A stretch of 64,000 nt of DNA from Sambucus nigra (taxonomy: Eukaryota > Streptophyta > Magnoliopsida > Dipsacales > Adoxaceae), in assembly GCA_949130495.1 (NCBI GenBank), contig OX422211.1:636253717-636317716 (forward strand), given 5' to 3'. The position numbers were made by a program, and so were the translations under genes. Of the stretch, positions 23,051-34,915 are shown in pieces (the stretch's first letter is position 1; each line of letters opens with the position of its first letter). The notes under the pieces were generated by a model. That model searched no databases, had not been told where the DNA came from, and saw nothing but the letters and a program-made list of their open reading frames with translations.

Positions 23051-24303
23051 TAAGCTATGCGCACTCACTTCTACCACATTGATCTCGTCACTAAGGAAAA
23101 CTCTGATATGGTCGAGTTATGGTACTTTGACATTTAACACCTCCTCAAGCATGGTAGGCATCCCCAAAGAAAGACCGTACGACTCTTTACAAATTGGTTG
23201 CCTAGTATATCATCTACGATAAAGCACTGTTCAAGAGAATCTTCGATGGAAGTCGTTTGAACTACATTGCAAGGGCTAATGTTAAAAAGTGATGCAAAAG
23301 ATCCACAACAAGTAATATGGGCTCCACATAAACAATTCTATTCTTTCAAAGAAGATCCTTCATCAATGGTACTATTGGACCACCATGGTTCAAGATTTCA
23401 TTGCCTATGTTCGAAGATTCCTTAAATGCCAGTAGTTTGCCAACCTTCAACACTTACATCCTCTAGAACTATACGACGTGACCTCTCCCTACCCTTTCTC
23501 CGCCTGTGGCATTAACATCATAGGGAAAGTGAGTCCCAAAGCTTCAGACGCTCGTGAATTCATCCTGGTCGCTATTGATTACTTTACCAAATGGGTTGAA
23601 GCTAAGTCATACCCCGTGCTCAAGGCTATAAAAATGATCAAGTTCATCAGAAAGAACATCAACTATAGATATGGTGTTCCCATGAGTTAGTATCAGATAA
23701 TGGGATCCAAACTGAGGTCACTGAACTAATAGAAGAATATGAGAATTAGAGACACAAATCTTCTCCCTACCGACCCCAAACCAATGGTGCTGTCGAACCC
23801 GCTAATATAAAGCTTAAAACCATAATCAATAATATGACTGAGAGTTATAGATATTAGAATGACCGAATCCGTTATACCCTTTGGATTTACTGCACTTCAA
23901 TCAAAACGCATACTAGGCCTACCCCTTATTCTCTAGTGTATGGAATGAAAGTGGTCTTACCCACTGATCTAGAAATACCTTCCCTCTATGATTGAGAGGA
24001 AAGTTAGCAAAGAAGAGTGGCATCAAAGCCACTTTGACTAACTGTCACTCTTGATGAAAAGAGACTTAAGGATCTATACCATATACATTTGTATCATCGT
24101 TAGATAGTGAGACCATTTAATCAAAAATTCGATGACCGCGGTGTCCAGGAAGGATACCTTGCCCTCAAAGAGATAATAAAACTCGTCCGGCACCCCTGAA
24201 GGAAATTTCAAACCAAATTAGAGGAGATGCTACATTGTGAAGAAAATTTTATCAGGCAGCGCTGCTATGCTCGCAGATCTCGATAGGCCATCTCAATAAA
24301 TTT
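23051..24303 (+). pseudogene. Element A integrase pseudogene
   Basis: Zinc-binding region in broken frames around 23060-23470. Core segment ACGINIIGKVSPKASDAREF then LVAIDYFTKWVEAKSYPVLK (first Asp, about 23570-23620). The second-Asp region near 23690-23715 is frameshifted (tcagataatgggatcc), and NGAVEPAN near 23786-23809 keeps the Glu. A C-terminal segment with YIVKKILSGSAAMLADLDRP (24231-24290) is typical of the end of Tat/Ogre pol. It is dead through multiple stops. Confidence 0.8.
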
Positions 24304-24638
24304 CACCCTTAGTCCGAAATAGCTGCAGGCTAAGAATATTCTCACCCCTACTATTCTAAAAAAATTATTCATTTTCCCTACCTAGAACTACGTGTGACCT
24401 GATCTTCTCAAAAATAGTTTATTTTCTAAATGAGAAATTTTAAAAATGACCAAAGGTATGTAGGCAACCCATACGTCATACATGGGTCCGATATCCTTCT
24501 TTTTCACAAAATTCTATTCTTTTCTAACCTCCGATAATGGTTGTTCATTTTGTCATTTACATGGAAAAAAGGATTATGTATGACTTGAGGATTGGCATAG
24601 ATAATTCAAATGCAAAACTCATTAAGAGGCACAAAAAA
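24304..24638 (+). other. Element A sequence after pol, non-coding
   Basis: Contains acgtgtgacctgatcttctc and atgtaggcaacccatacg, which I recognise as the kind of sequence that follows pol in Ogre-like elements. There is no credible coding frame. It ends at the CACTA target duplication tat (24639-24641). Confidence 0.5.
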
Positions 24639-24641
24639 TAT
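24639..24641. repeat. CACTA target-site duplication, left
   Basis: TAT directly before CACTACACC; the same TAT directly follows GGTGTAGTG at 42618-42620. Three-bp duplications are characteristic of CACTA (En/Spm) elements. Confidence 0.88.
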
Positions 24642-25010
24642 CACTACACCAAAATGGGAGATTTGTTAGTGTTGTTAGCAGTCACAAACGACCTTTGTAA
24701 ATGTTATTTACCGTCATAATTTGGGGGTGACAAAAGAAAACTTGTAAGTACTACAGCAGTCACAAATTTTTATAACCCCTACGGGGTTATGACTGGTGAC
24801 CCCAATTTATAATTGTTATTTGTAACTGCTATCAGCAGTTATGAATACAATATTTGTAACTGCTGTTAGCAGTTATAAAACTATTATTTATAACTGTTGT
24901 TAGTAGTTACGAATCTTATATTTGTGACTGCTATTAGCAGTTATAAAATTGACAGTAGTGACAACTTTGTAACTGCTATTAGCAGTTACAAATGTTGAAT
25001 TTGTTAAATG
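24642..25010. repeat. CACTA left end: TIR and subterminal palindromes
   Basis: After the TIR, about five copies of an imperfect palindrome of the form TTTGTAACTGCTATTAGCAG/TTACAAA lie between 24812 and 24992, preceded by half-sites at 24680-24780. In En/Spm such subterminal motifs bind the TNPA-type protein; that role is inferred here. Confidence 0.85.
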
Positions 25011-26439
25011 TGGTAAGAGTTCTTATAAATATCTTTATATTCTCACAAAATGATGAAATGATGAGAGTAAAATAAAAGTAAACTAAAATAAATAAGTAGA
25101 TGAAATGTCATGAACATGTAACAAGTCTAAAAAATGGAACAAAATTTCATTTATATTTCGGACATTCCAAATATCCTGTACATATAAAACTTGTTTAAAC
25201 TTAATTTAACATCAAGCAAACTCATCTCGGGAGTCAAATACAAAATAAACATCGAATTAAAAATAAACTAAAAAAATAACAGCACAACACTTTGATGACA
25301 TAAAATGCCATGAACATATAACAAATCATCCTCAACCGACCAGGGATCACCACGCAATGGATACGCTTCGTGAAGCCTAGGTATATGAACCGTGGGGGGT
25401 ATTGATGTGGTCATAACCTCCCTCGTATACTCGGAGTACGCTTACTGAGCAAGTTCAATGGATTCAATTTTTTTATATGCGACGCCTCGGTATCCATTGC
25501 CTTGTGCTTGTGTTGCTTGCCACTAAGTGTAAGCACCTAGATTTAGGCCTTTGAATACTACGTATGCCGAGTATGCCCTGTGTATACTTGAAAAACAATC
25601 AAATGTAATTATTATCATGTGAAGATAAATTAAAGTTAAAAGGATCGCATATCTCAATCCAATTAACTAATCCAAAAGGAGCACATATAGATCCAATCAA
25701 GATAAAAAATAGAGTCAAAATGCATAAATCTCAATCCAACTTCACAAAGAGTACCATTAGATGATGTAACCATGTCCTATTACTAATTTGAGATGATAAT
25801 ATGTTTTTTCGTTTAATAATTGATGTTTCCAACATATACATTATTTATTACCCTTTTTTCATATTTTTTTTTACTAAATCTTATGATTTAATTCACGATA
25901 GGATTCCCTATTTTTTACTCAGATTTTCGATTCGCATTTTGACAACTTTGGTTTTATAAATGATGAACACTTCCTTGCCTCCCAGATATTCTCACATGAT
26001 ATATATAAATGACAATAAAATAATCAAATATAGAAGGAAAAATAAATTGTTAAAACAATTCTCATAACTCAAATTTAATGTGAGTCTGTGATCTTCCCAA
26101 AATAATACATAGTACCCACTATATAAAGATATTAACATATCATTTCTCTAAACTAGAAACTTGATTGATCCTCTGTTCTTAAAATATTGTATGTGCTTTG
26201 AAACAGTTTTGTAGTGTGCCGACTGAGGTGTAACATAGAGTAATGTGATTCATGTATGAAAAAACAATAACAGATTAAACAACTATTTGAAATTACATAT
26301 TAGTCTCTACAGTAATAATCTGTCCACAACCATTTATTTATATGTTCAATCTATAGTCAACAAAGAGAAAAACTCAATTAATAGAATCCATGATCCAAAC
26401 TAATTTGACTACATTATACAATCACTAAGTATTCACCCT
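25011..26439. other. CACTA interior, AT-rich, no gene recognised
   Basis: A somewhat less AT-rich island at 25325-25600 gives short minus-strand protein-like text without a recognisable domain; it could be a transposase scrap. The phrase gatgaaatgtcatgaacatg (25099) recurs as gacataaaatgccatgaaca (25298). Nothing else can be supported. Confidence 0.45.
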
Positions 26440-26720
26440 TCCAAAACATACATGTCATAGCATATAAGTCATAGCAGCATTTAAGACAAGTATTCATAGT
26501 AGCATTTAAGTCAGTGTTTAAGTATGTTGATAGACGCATTTAAGTCGGTGTTTAAACTAGTAGTGTATGCATTATTTAAAACAATAGTGTATGCATTCTT
26601 TGAAACCAGTAGTGTATGCATTAAAAACATCCATAACAACATTTAAGTTGGTGTTTAAACCAGTAGTGTATACTTTCTTTAAAACTGTAGTGTATGCATT
26701 CAAAACATTCATAGCAACAT
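26440..26720. repeat. Minisatellite with a tagtgtatgcatt core
   Basis: Interleaved short units: gcatttaagtcggtgtttaa (26530, and as acatttaagttggtgtttaa at 26640) and agtagtgtatgcatt, occurring at least five times with variation. Typical of a locally expanded minisatellite. Confidence 0.7.
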
Positions 26721-26887
26721 TAACACAGTATAAATACATGTTTTTCAAAGCTTTTTCTTTTTCTCTTTTAATATTTAGATGGGTTTTGATAGGTTAAGGA
26801 AAATATGGGGATAGATGTCATTAGAAAGAAGTATAAAAATTTTGGTACGTTTGAAATGAATACGACTTACTACACTTGCTATATATA

Positions 26888-27511
26888 CATGGGCGGAGCT
26901 ACACTAGGACGAGTGGGTGCGGAGGCACCCACTGAAATTCTGAGATTTCTGATTTTTTTTTTATACCTTTGTGTAATAACTTAATTGTTGAGGTGAAACT
27001 GTTAATTTCTGAAACCTTAATCATTTATATGAAAGAGACCTGCATTTTGTTAATGGAAAATATTAGGGAGACCCACTTCGTGGACACATTTCGTGGACAC
27101 ACTGCATTAAAAGCTTATACCTTATTGTTTTGGGTCCCGCCAGGGCATCAACCAATGCAATAAATACTTGTACATATTTTTGTCTTATTCACGGGTCCAC
27201 GAAATGTGTCCACAAAGTGGGTCTCCCTAACTTTACTCTTCCTTAATAGCCAGCTGGCCCTATTTTCCAAGAGAACTCTTCTTCTTTCTCTCCCTCGATT
27301 AAATTTATTTGACTTTTTATTGATTTATATTAGCTGATTTATGAATATTAATGCATGATTTTTTTGTTGAAATTTCCTTTGGTACTAGATTTATGCCCAA
27401 AAAAGTAAAAATAGCTTCAAAAAATTCGCCTCGGGGGCTCCCGCCCCCGAACCCCCGGGAATCATCACACACTTTCGCACCCACTCACTAATAATCCTGG
27501 CTCCGCCACTG
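26888..27511. mobile_element. hAT-like MITE, 624 bp
   Basis: Terminal inverted repeats catgggcggagc...gctccgccactg, close to the CAGTGGCGGAGC end of plant hAT elements, flanked by 8 bp TATATATA on both sides (26880-26887 and 27512-27519). The duplication is of low complexity and hence weaker evidence. There is no transposase. A second, smaller MITE lies inside it. Confidence 0.7.
27063..27230. mobile_element. Small MITE nested in the hAT-like MITE
   Basis: Ends ttagggagacccactt and aagtgggtctccctaa are inverted repeats; the inner arm gtggacacatttcgtggac pairs with gtccacgaaatgtgtccac. A TA duplication on both sides suggests a Tc1/mariner (Stowaway-like) or similar MITE. About 165 bp, foldback. 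Confidence 0.75.
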
Positions 27512-28199
27512 TATATATATATATATATATATGTTTTGTTTCATATATATATGATGAAGAATGTTTAATGTGGAGTTTTCAACTTCATCCTGATAAGAAC
27601 AAGCATCCTAAGGCTGAAACTGCCTTCAAGCTTCTCTCAGAGGTTTTTTTTTGTTTGTCCTGTCTTGTATTGTTGATGTTGTGCTTAAATAGATGAATAT
27701 GAGGATATAATGTTGAGAACCAGTATAATTTTGTCCTCATTATTATTTATTTATAATTTGTTTGTTCATTTACAACTAGTAGTTGTATTGTGAAGGGGAG
27801 GGAATCCTTTTTTTTATAATTTATTTGCATCTGCTTGTAAATTTTGGATGTTTAGTAAGATGGAAATAGCTCTTAACACAATGAAGCTCAAACGAAGAAC
27901 GTGGGGTGATTTTCTGACTTTCCATTCCATTTTAGGGAACCAGGTGTAATCATTTCTTTCCTCTTCAAATTGTAATGAAAATAAAAAGTATCTTGTTCTC
28001 GCACATGTTGTTGGTTTCTCACATACATCGACACCACGACGAGATTCTCGATAACTACTAATCCTCTTATGAGTTGCAGCCATGTTCAGACTATAATATC
28101 CTTATGATGCAGTTATCTTTAAAATATTAGCAACCTTTCCATGTTCCAAGAAGCATAACTGACTACCTTCATTTTAGGTGAGATGGTGAAAACAAACTA

Positions 28200-31100
28200 T
28201 TACCATGGTTTAGAGTTGTAGAGAAAATTTCTAGCATGTGAAGGTCTGGTCCAACCTTCCTCCATCAAAATGATATTCAGGCGTAACATCAATTTCTTTA
28301 CAGCGTCTTCGTCCGGGTCACTAACTAAATCAGATGATTGCTTCTCTGAATCATGATATAACTTTAGGTATTGCAATGATTCCTCATAAAATGCACAGTG
28401 GTATAAGAGAACACTGTAATCTATTAATTCCTTCAAATTAACTTTTAAAATAATAAGTCGTTCACATGCAGACAGTGCATGCCTCATATCCCCAAAATAT
28501 AAGCTAGTCTAAATACCACGTTTTAGCCTATGTCGAGCAGCCTTGGCAGATGCAAGCTCAAAGACACTTTCTTGGACTTTGTTTGATGCATCTGAACAGT
28601 TCGCAGCCTCTGCTTCCCTTAAGAATAAGCTTCAAGTGTCATCAAGTTGGAATGTCTAGAAGGCATCCTTCAAATCTCTCAAGACCTTCACTAATAGTAA
28701 TTGTGATGTGATAATATGTGGTCGATCCGACTCCTTGATTTTCTTCTTAAGATAGCCTCTAGGAGAACTATAAGAACCATGAGGGAAGAAAATCTCCACA
28801 TCAAAGTTCAAGAGACCCCATAAACGAAGCATTTTCAGGATCTCAGAGTATACAAGGGAAAACATAGGTGCAAAACCTAAACGATGTGTCAAAACTGAAT
28901 GCAAATAAAGGGACCATTGCTCTAAGTGATTTCTTAACTTGATTTTCCGAAAACCCTTGTTAACATACAAGTATCTTTATAAACACTCGAGAAATTTTTC
29001 TGGCGATGATGATTAATGAAGAGCTGTAGTGTATGCAGTAACCCATAGAAAGATCATCCAATCTCTCAGCGAAAGCAACAATGGGAAGTGGAACCGAAGA
29101 GTGCGAAATGAGGGAGTCACCCTCCGCTGCTACATAAAGAGTTGTTTTCCCCAAATCAACCTCTTTATTTATGCTAATGCTGGTGTCCCTCTCGGCATCT
29201 GACAATTTTTTAATCTCTGAGCAAAATCCCTCCCTTGATGCTCGGGCATGGGCATGGGTGGTGGTTGATAAGCACCCAAAACTGTACAATTTATACCCCG
29301 AATAGATGTATTTTAGTTGCTAATTCTCGACAATATGGGTCTTATGTGCTTAATTGTTCAATATGCAGGTTTAATTGCAGTTGCGGTATCAAAAGCTATA
29401 TTTCAGAGCAATTACCAACCCCGTAACCTTACTCGAGCCTAAGCCTAGCCTAAACCTACCCCGAACCGTGTGTGTCTAATTTGTCTCTTTTTATTATTTT
29501 TTAGATATTTAGTTTGACTCATTTTTATTTTTAGGATTTATTTTTGATTTATTTAGGATTTCTAGGTTTTATTTTTATTTTATTAGTGTAATTTGTATTT
29601 TTATTTTATTTTTATTAGTTATTTGTTTTAGAATTAGATTTTTTTTAGGATTTCATTTGTTTATTTTTTAGAGTTATTAGATTTTACTTTTTAGGATTTT
29701 AGTTTTTAAGCTTAATAGAGTTACATTTTTATTTTTATTTTCATTTCTTTTTAGTTTTATTTTTATTGAGTCTTTATTTTATTTTTAGAATAGGAATTTA
29801 ATTTTTAAATTTTTAGTTTTTATAGTTTTATTTTATTAGTTAGTTTTAATTTTATTTTTTAAGGGTTCAAACTAACACAGACACACACAAAGACACACCT
29901 ACACCCAAAACAACCCCCACATCCTACACCCTACCACACTAAAACTACCCCTTATCATCTTCTTCCCCATCACACAACCTGCCTCTCTCTCCTTCCTCCA
30001 TCAAAACTCATCTCACCCAACACCATCAACAACCACTCAACCCAACCTCAAATCCAACTCACCCCATAGCCAACCATTCTGACCCACCATCTCAGCCTTG
30101 TTCCCGACCCCAAGCCGGAGCAGTCTCCGGCGCCTGCCTCCGGCAGGCTGTCAAATCACTTACCCCCTACCTTGATCCCCCATGCGATCCCGACCACGTC
30201 GCCCCACCGGTGTCCTGCCAGTGCCACCTGCGTTCCCCTCAAGTCTTCTCTCTCTAAACCATACCCAGTCCCAGCCTTACCCCTTCGATTCCGGCCAGAC
30301 CTAAAACCGTGGCCACCTGCCCTTCTCCAGCCGACCATGGCTCGACCTCAGACCCATGTCCAGTAGCACCCGACCCGAATACCACCAAACCCAACGACAA
30401 GCCAAATCCATATTTTTCCAAAGTCACGATTTCTTCGTGCATAAAAACTCCCCAAGCCAACAAACAAAGAAAAGCCAATTAAACCCACTTATACCCCTTA
30501 TACCCATTATACTCCCAACACAAGTTTTGTAACCACTTATTCCCTTTTTCTCAAAATACCCTCACCCAAATCAGATTTTTGTGACATCTCACACTCACAC
30601 CCCATGCTCCCCTCACCATTCCCATGCACACCCAAGCCAATTTCCAGAAATACCCCCATGCTCCATGTGCGTACTATTTAAAGAGGATGAAGACCCCATA
30701 TGAGAGAAGTTTTTTAGTTCTAGAAAACCCATCTAGGGTTGTAGAGAGAGAAATAATATTTTAGTGTAGGTTTTTAGATTAAAATTTTTATTTTATTATT
30801 TTTTAGATTGTGAGGAGAAAATAAATTGTTGCGAGGATTAAATTGAGTAAGATTATTGATGTAATTGTGGTTGAATCATTCAAATTAAGGGATGTGAATT
30901 TTAACTCATGGATTGAAGATCAATTAAGCATCAAGAGATTGGGGTTTGATTGTTCTTTTCTCTTCTCAATTATTTTATGCCTTTGATTATTAATTTGCCA
31001 TATTTCATATCATGTTAGGCTAAATCCCCTTTCAAGGGGTGGGGTAAAACCCTTATTGGATGTTATTTTATTTTAATTAGTCTAATTACCTGAAAAGTCC

Positions 31101-32047
31101 ATTTGAATGTTAATTTTGATCCATCGCCCTTAAATTTACGCCTCGAGAGAGGGTAAATGATTTTTGAGAGAAAATCGAAATTCCAGTCATAATACCCATT
31201 TTAGATTCGAACTAGAGATAGGGGTTTCTTAAGTGGGGTATTATTACTTGAATTTCAACTCTAAATTTATTATCTAAGATTGACATAAATTCTAATTGAT
31301 CGATCCCAGCGAGTGATTAATTAAAAGGAGTGTTGATCTATTTTTCTAGAGTTGTGAGGTGTTAAACTTAATTTTCTAAAAGGTCACTACTAAAATTACA
31401 TTTGCAACGAGAGTTGATTCGTAATTTTGATATTAATTTGGGAGAATTCAATTAATTAAATTAATTAATTAGAATAGCTAAAATTTGTGGTGTAATCCGA
31501 CTCCTTGATTGTTCTCACAATTATTTACCTCACTTTATCTTTTATTTTTAGTGTTACACTTTATTTTCCATTTTAGTCACTTTGTAGTTAGTTATTTTCA
31601 TCTCACATTTTAGTTTAGTTTAGTCTTATTTCACCTCACCTCACCTCACCCTATTGTTTTAATATTGAAAAAGCTAAAAAAAATTTAGAAAAAGCACAAA
31701 AAGAAAATAATAAGTGAATTACAATTGAATTTGTCTCTAGCTTACCCCCTTGGAAGTGGATTGATTCCCTTACTTACTTTTACACTTGGGATTGTTACAT
31801 TTTGTAGGTAATTGAGGATTTTTGACTAACTTGGCTTTCAACAACGATACACATCAAAAGAATCGAGAGCATCGTGTAATAACAATTTGAGATCATTTAG
31901 TGTTGCAAATTGGGATCGAAACACCACACCTAAACTATTATACGATGTAGCTACTGATGCTCGTGATGATAAAATGCCCAAATTGACTATCATCCACGGA
32001 CAACCTAACACCCTCATCCTTCCCCAGATTGTGTAAGCAATTGCCAA
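28200..32047 (-). pseudogene. SirB1/TPR-like host gene fragment, split by a solo LTR
   Basis: Minus strand. The 5' piece at 32047-31844 includes LNDLKLLLHDALDSFDVYR. The gene is then broken by the LTR at 29266-31843 and resumes from 29265 with ASREGFCSEIKKLSDAERDT, SISINKEVDLGKTTLYVAAE, SVPLPIVAFAERLDDLSMGY, KMLRLWGLLNFDVEIFFPHG, FELASAKAARHRLKRGI and MRHALSACERLIILKVNLKE. It ends RPSHARNFLYNSKPW followed by a stop at 28200. The order, a transglutaminase-like (SirB1-type) part and then TPR-like helices, resembles a conserved plant protein that I know only as SirB1/Transglut_core2-like. About 355 codons from 29265 to 28200 read without introns, which could mean a retrocopy or a single large exon. 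Frameshifts and stops (for example DAF*TFQLDDT*) make it a pseudogene. 27800-28199 is probably its 3' UTR. Confidence 0.55.
29266..31843 (+). mobile_element. Solo LTR of the 46-63 kb family, opposite strand
   Basis: Starts TGATAAGCACCC and matches the reverse complement of 46488-49014 along its length: cgacaatatgggtcttatgt, the aggtttaattgcagttg region, the long AT-rich Ta/Tt block, and cttggaagtggattgat near the end. No primer site or internal sequence follows. Its 3' end is less similar and is set at ...tttcaaca by the resumption of the SirB1-like gene. The five-base flanks gtggt and acgat could be a decayed target duplication but do not match exactly. Confidence 0.8.
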
Positions 32048-33049
32048 CCCTCAACACACTAGTTGCTAGATTTTTCTTCTTTTTTTAACGAGGGCCTTTG
32101 GGAGGGAGTCCTAAACTATTGAATTACCAAATAGAAGCAATCATGCAAGTTGTAGTATTATGTTGGCTCACTTGAAAAATCTTTGATTTAGTGGTTAGGA
32201 GGAATTTCTCACAAATCTCAATGAAGTTTGATAAACAAATTTTACATGGGAGGTATTATGTCTGTTTCATCAAAACCAGATATGGATATCTCTCAAATTT
32301 TTTATAATTATTTTTGGATCTTGCAAAGTGTGTCAGAATGAAACTTCAAAATGATAAAGCCCTAAAGTACAATAAATTTTAGGTATCACATTTAAGTGTC
32401 CCTTTTCCCAACTCCTTGAATTATTCCCAACTTATTCATACTTTAGAGGGATAGATAAATAATTATATTCACCTTACATCCAGAATTAGACTAATACATG
32501 ACATGATTATGGCAGGCACATGCTTGTCTTTCCGATAATGAAAGAAGGGCAACCTTCGACTTGGAAAGAGGGAATAATTTATGTATCCAGTGCAATAGAG
32601 TCCCACATAATAACACTAATAAAAAGGTATTATTTCCTACTGAGAGGTGGAGGTCTAATAAGATTGTGGGAAGAATGAAAGACATCAGAGCTAGATTTAT
32701 GGAAGAGTCGAGAGTCATAGTGGATTGTTTGGAGGCATCAAAATCAAACACACCAATTTTTGGTGTAATTAGAAAGGAGATTCCAGTCTTCAATCCATAT
32801 GATTATTTATCCCAAGCGTACCCTCATCACTGCACGAGGAACAACAAGAAACCTGAGAGGCTTTGGCGCTTGAGGACAGGAAGTGCATATGACCAGCAGG
32901 GGAAAGGGAAGTGTGATTCCCCAATTTTTGAATGTAGAGCAGAGAGGGGAAATTATAGATTAAAATTTGTTCCCCTCACTTCACAGTTTAGAATAATGAG
33001 TATTATTTCCTATGAAACTTTGTTTGGAAAATATTATTTTTTCTTCTAG

Positions 33050-33599
33050 TTCTACAATATTGTTCCTTTAATTAGAACTATTCACATAGAGCATCCCAGC
33101 TAGTAGCGGATATTTGTATATTTGGCCGTCATACTTCTACAGTGTGTATTATAAATAGTCAAATATAAAGGTTGTTATGGTATAGAAAGAAAATTTATCT
33201 AACGTCGTGTTTGACGTGAAATTTTATGGGGCACTTATCATGGGACTGCAAGCATTTTGCAGTCCGAGATATTGTAACACAGATGGTGTTGTCTTTCAGT
33301 CCAAGATTTGTGATCCCAAACATAATATTTTCTTTTCTTTTTTACATAAGTAGAATGTGTGAGTGGCGCTTAATTCTGATAATAGTATTATAGGAGTTCC
33401 CCATCAAAATGCTAAAGAGGAGCTCAACCGGTGTTCTCCATAATTTATTTCCACCTTTACACATACTGCAATGTAATTTTTTTTTGTTTCGCTTGAGTTG
33501 TCAAACATATTTTGGTTTTTAATCCAAAAAAAAATTGAATAATATATAGTGTTTTTGGAGGCATGGTATTCGTAGTGATGTTTTAATAGATGGTGATCA
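33050..33599. other. No gene recognised
   Basis: Sequence following the J-domain exon, AT-rich; presumably its 3' region plus unclassified DNA. It holds an A-rich tract near 33525-33533. Confidence 0.4.
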
Positions 33600-33800
33600 A
33601 AATTTGCTAATTAAGATTGATCATCCTCTTATTAAATATCATATAGGAATTAAATTCGCTAATCAGGATTGATCTAAAACTCCCTCCAAATATGTCTACT
33701 TTTGTGTGGAAAGCTTTATAAAAATGTGTTCTTGTTGAAGATCTAATCCAGAAGGTAGGAGTTAAATCCAGAAGGTTGGGTATGTTCACTATAAGAGAGA
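33600..33800 (+). pseudogene. LINE-type zf-RVT-like scrap
   Basis: Plus strand KLPPNMSTFVWKAL at about 33675-33718, followed by a stop and then KCVLVEDLIQKVGVKSRR, resembles the zinc-binding tail (zf-RVT) found after RT in plant LINE-derived sequences. It is very short and broken, so the assignment is tentative. Confidence 0.35.
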
Positions 33801-33831
33801 AAAATTCACACATACATGTGTAGTTGTATTC

Positions 33832-34749
33832 TGATATCCACTAAGAAATTCCCCTTATACGTCTGATATACCCATATATACCCTCGGCCAGGCCGAGGGT
33901 GTCCTCCACCCAGACGAGGGCTCAGGCCCAGGATGAGTCCAATTACCACAATTCCGTTACAAAAAGGGTCGACCTAGATGATCCTTTAGCAAAGATCGAA
34001 TGACCCTTCAAGGGGTCGGCCCCTCATCATGAACAAGATGACCCTTCAAGGCGCCGACCCCTCATCATGAATAAGACAACCCAACAAGGGTCCGACCCCT
34101 CATCATGGGCCAGATGACCCTATGAGGGGACAACAGTACGAGGCCCACATCCAGCCGGACCCGATGCCAACATCAACTTTAGCCTCGGATAGGAACCTTA
34201 GGCCGAGGGTGATGTCATCACATCACATGACTTGGGAAACGCGTAAAACAGTGCGCGTGGACTCATATAGCACATGGACTAGACAGTTATAACAATATCA
34301 TCCCCTCACGTGATGGAATATTATGTTATCATTAATCACTAGTGGCACCGCCAGGTGTCAGCAAGGAATTGGCTAGATCATCATTCACATGCTCCATGCA
34401 TGCTTGAGAGTTACATTGCACCACCCAAGCCCTATATATACCTGTCATCTTCAACCTTGTAAAGGGATCGATAATTATAACCGTAGTTAAAACTCTGCTT
34501 GTACACACAGTAGAGAGAGTGTGAACTTATGTGCATTGTATCCAAGGTCATTAGTGCCCATATTTAGTGGATCACACACTCCCAGTGGATGTCGGCCTAA
34601 TTGGTTGAACCACTATACATCATTGTCTTCTTTCTCTTATCCTCATCTCCTTCTATATACTTACACACATATATAACTCTCTTGCTCCCATTATTGCATG
34701 TTTGAGCTCATCACCTCTTATCTGGTGCTGCTGAATCTTAGCATCATCA
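33832..34749 (+). repeat. Element C 5' LTR
   Basis: Ends ...cttagcatcatca three bases before the primer site. The start is placed at tgatatccacta by the TGAT...ATCA symmetry, which is approximate (33862 is an alternative). It contains the inverted motif ccctcggccaggccgaggg (33881-33899) and three to four direct repeats of about 45 bp with a cgacccctcatcatg core between 33990 and 34130. Confidence 0.65.
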
Positions 34750-34752
34750 GTT

Positions 34753-34771
34753 TGGCACCGTTTGTGGGAAC
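34753..34771 (+). other. Element C primer-binding site
   Basis: TGGCACCGTTTGTGGGAAC, one base different from the element B site. Confidence 0.85.
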
Positions 34772-34915
34772 GAGAAGACATCTCTTCATTTATACAGATT
34801 GACCTCACCGGGTACTCTAGTGGTCAACCAGTTCTCCCCCTTTATGGATCTCTTTCACCGTTGAAAGATACCCATTAAGGTTCTCAAGATCTTTTGACCA
34901 TCACAGCTCAAACAT

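Larger units (their letters stand above)
27576..33049 (+). pseudogene. J-domain (DnaJ-like) gene fragment, two exons
   Basis: Exon 27576-27642 encodes FQLHPDKNKHPKAETAFKLL ending in SE: the HPD signature of a J-domain, which stimulates Hsp70 ATPase. It stops at a GT donor. Exon 32516-33049, after ...ggcag, continues in frame with AHACLSDNERRATFDLERGN, the last helix of the J-domain, followed by a C-terminal region (CIQCNRVPHN, then VGRMKDIRARFMEESRVIVD and NPYDYLSQAYPHH). The second exon is open for 178 codons. The 4.87-kb intron holds the SirB1-like fragment and a solo LTR. The exons encoding the start of the protein are not recognised upstream. Because both exons lie inside the CACTA element, I read them as captured host sequence. 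The open frame could mean recent capture. Confidence 0.7.

Noticed and set aside
24812..24992. Transcription terminators (palindromic GTAACTGCTA/TAGCAGTTAC)
   Set aside because: Their clustering at both ends of the CACTA element identifies them as subterminal repeats.
30156..30478. Overlapping frames of 60-74 codons on both strands in the solo LTR
   Set aside because: They lie in a C-rich part of an LTR; the matching regions of LTR1-LTR3 show frames that are not conserved as protein.
32491..32793. Minus-strand 100-codon frame over the second J-domain exon
   Set aside because: The plus-strand exon continues the J-domain in frame from a proper splice acceptor, so the opposite frame is a shadow.
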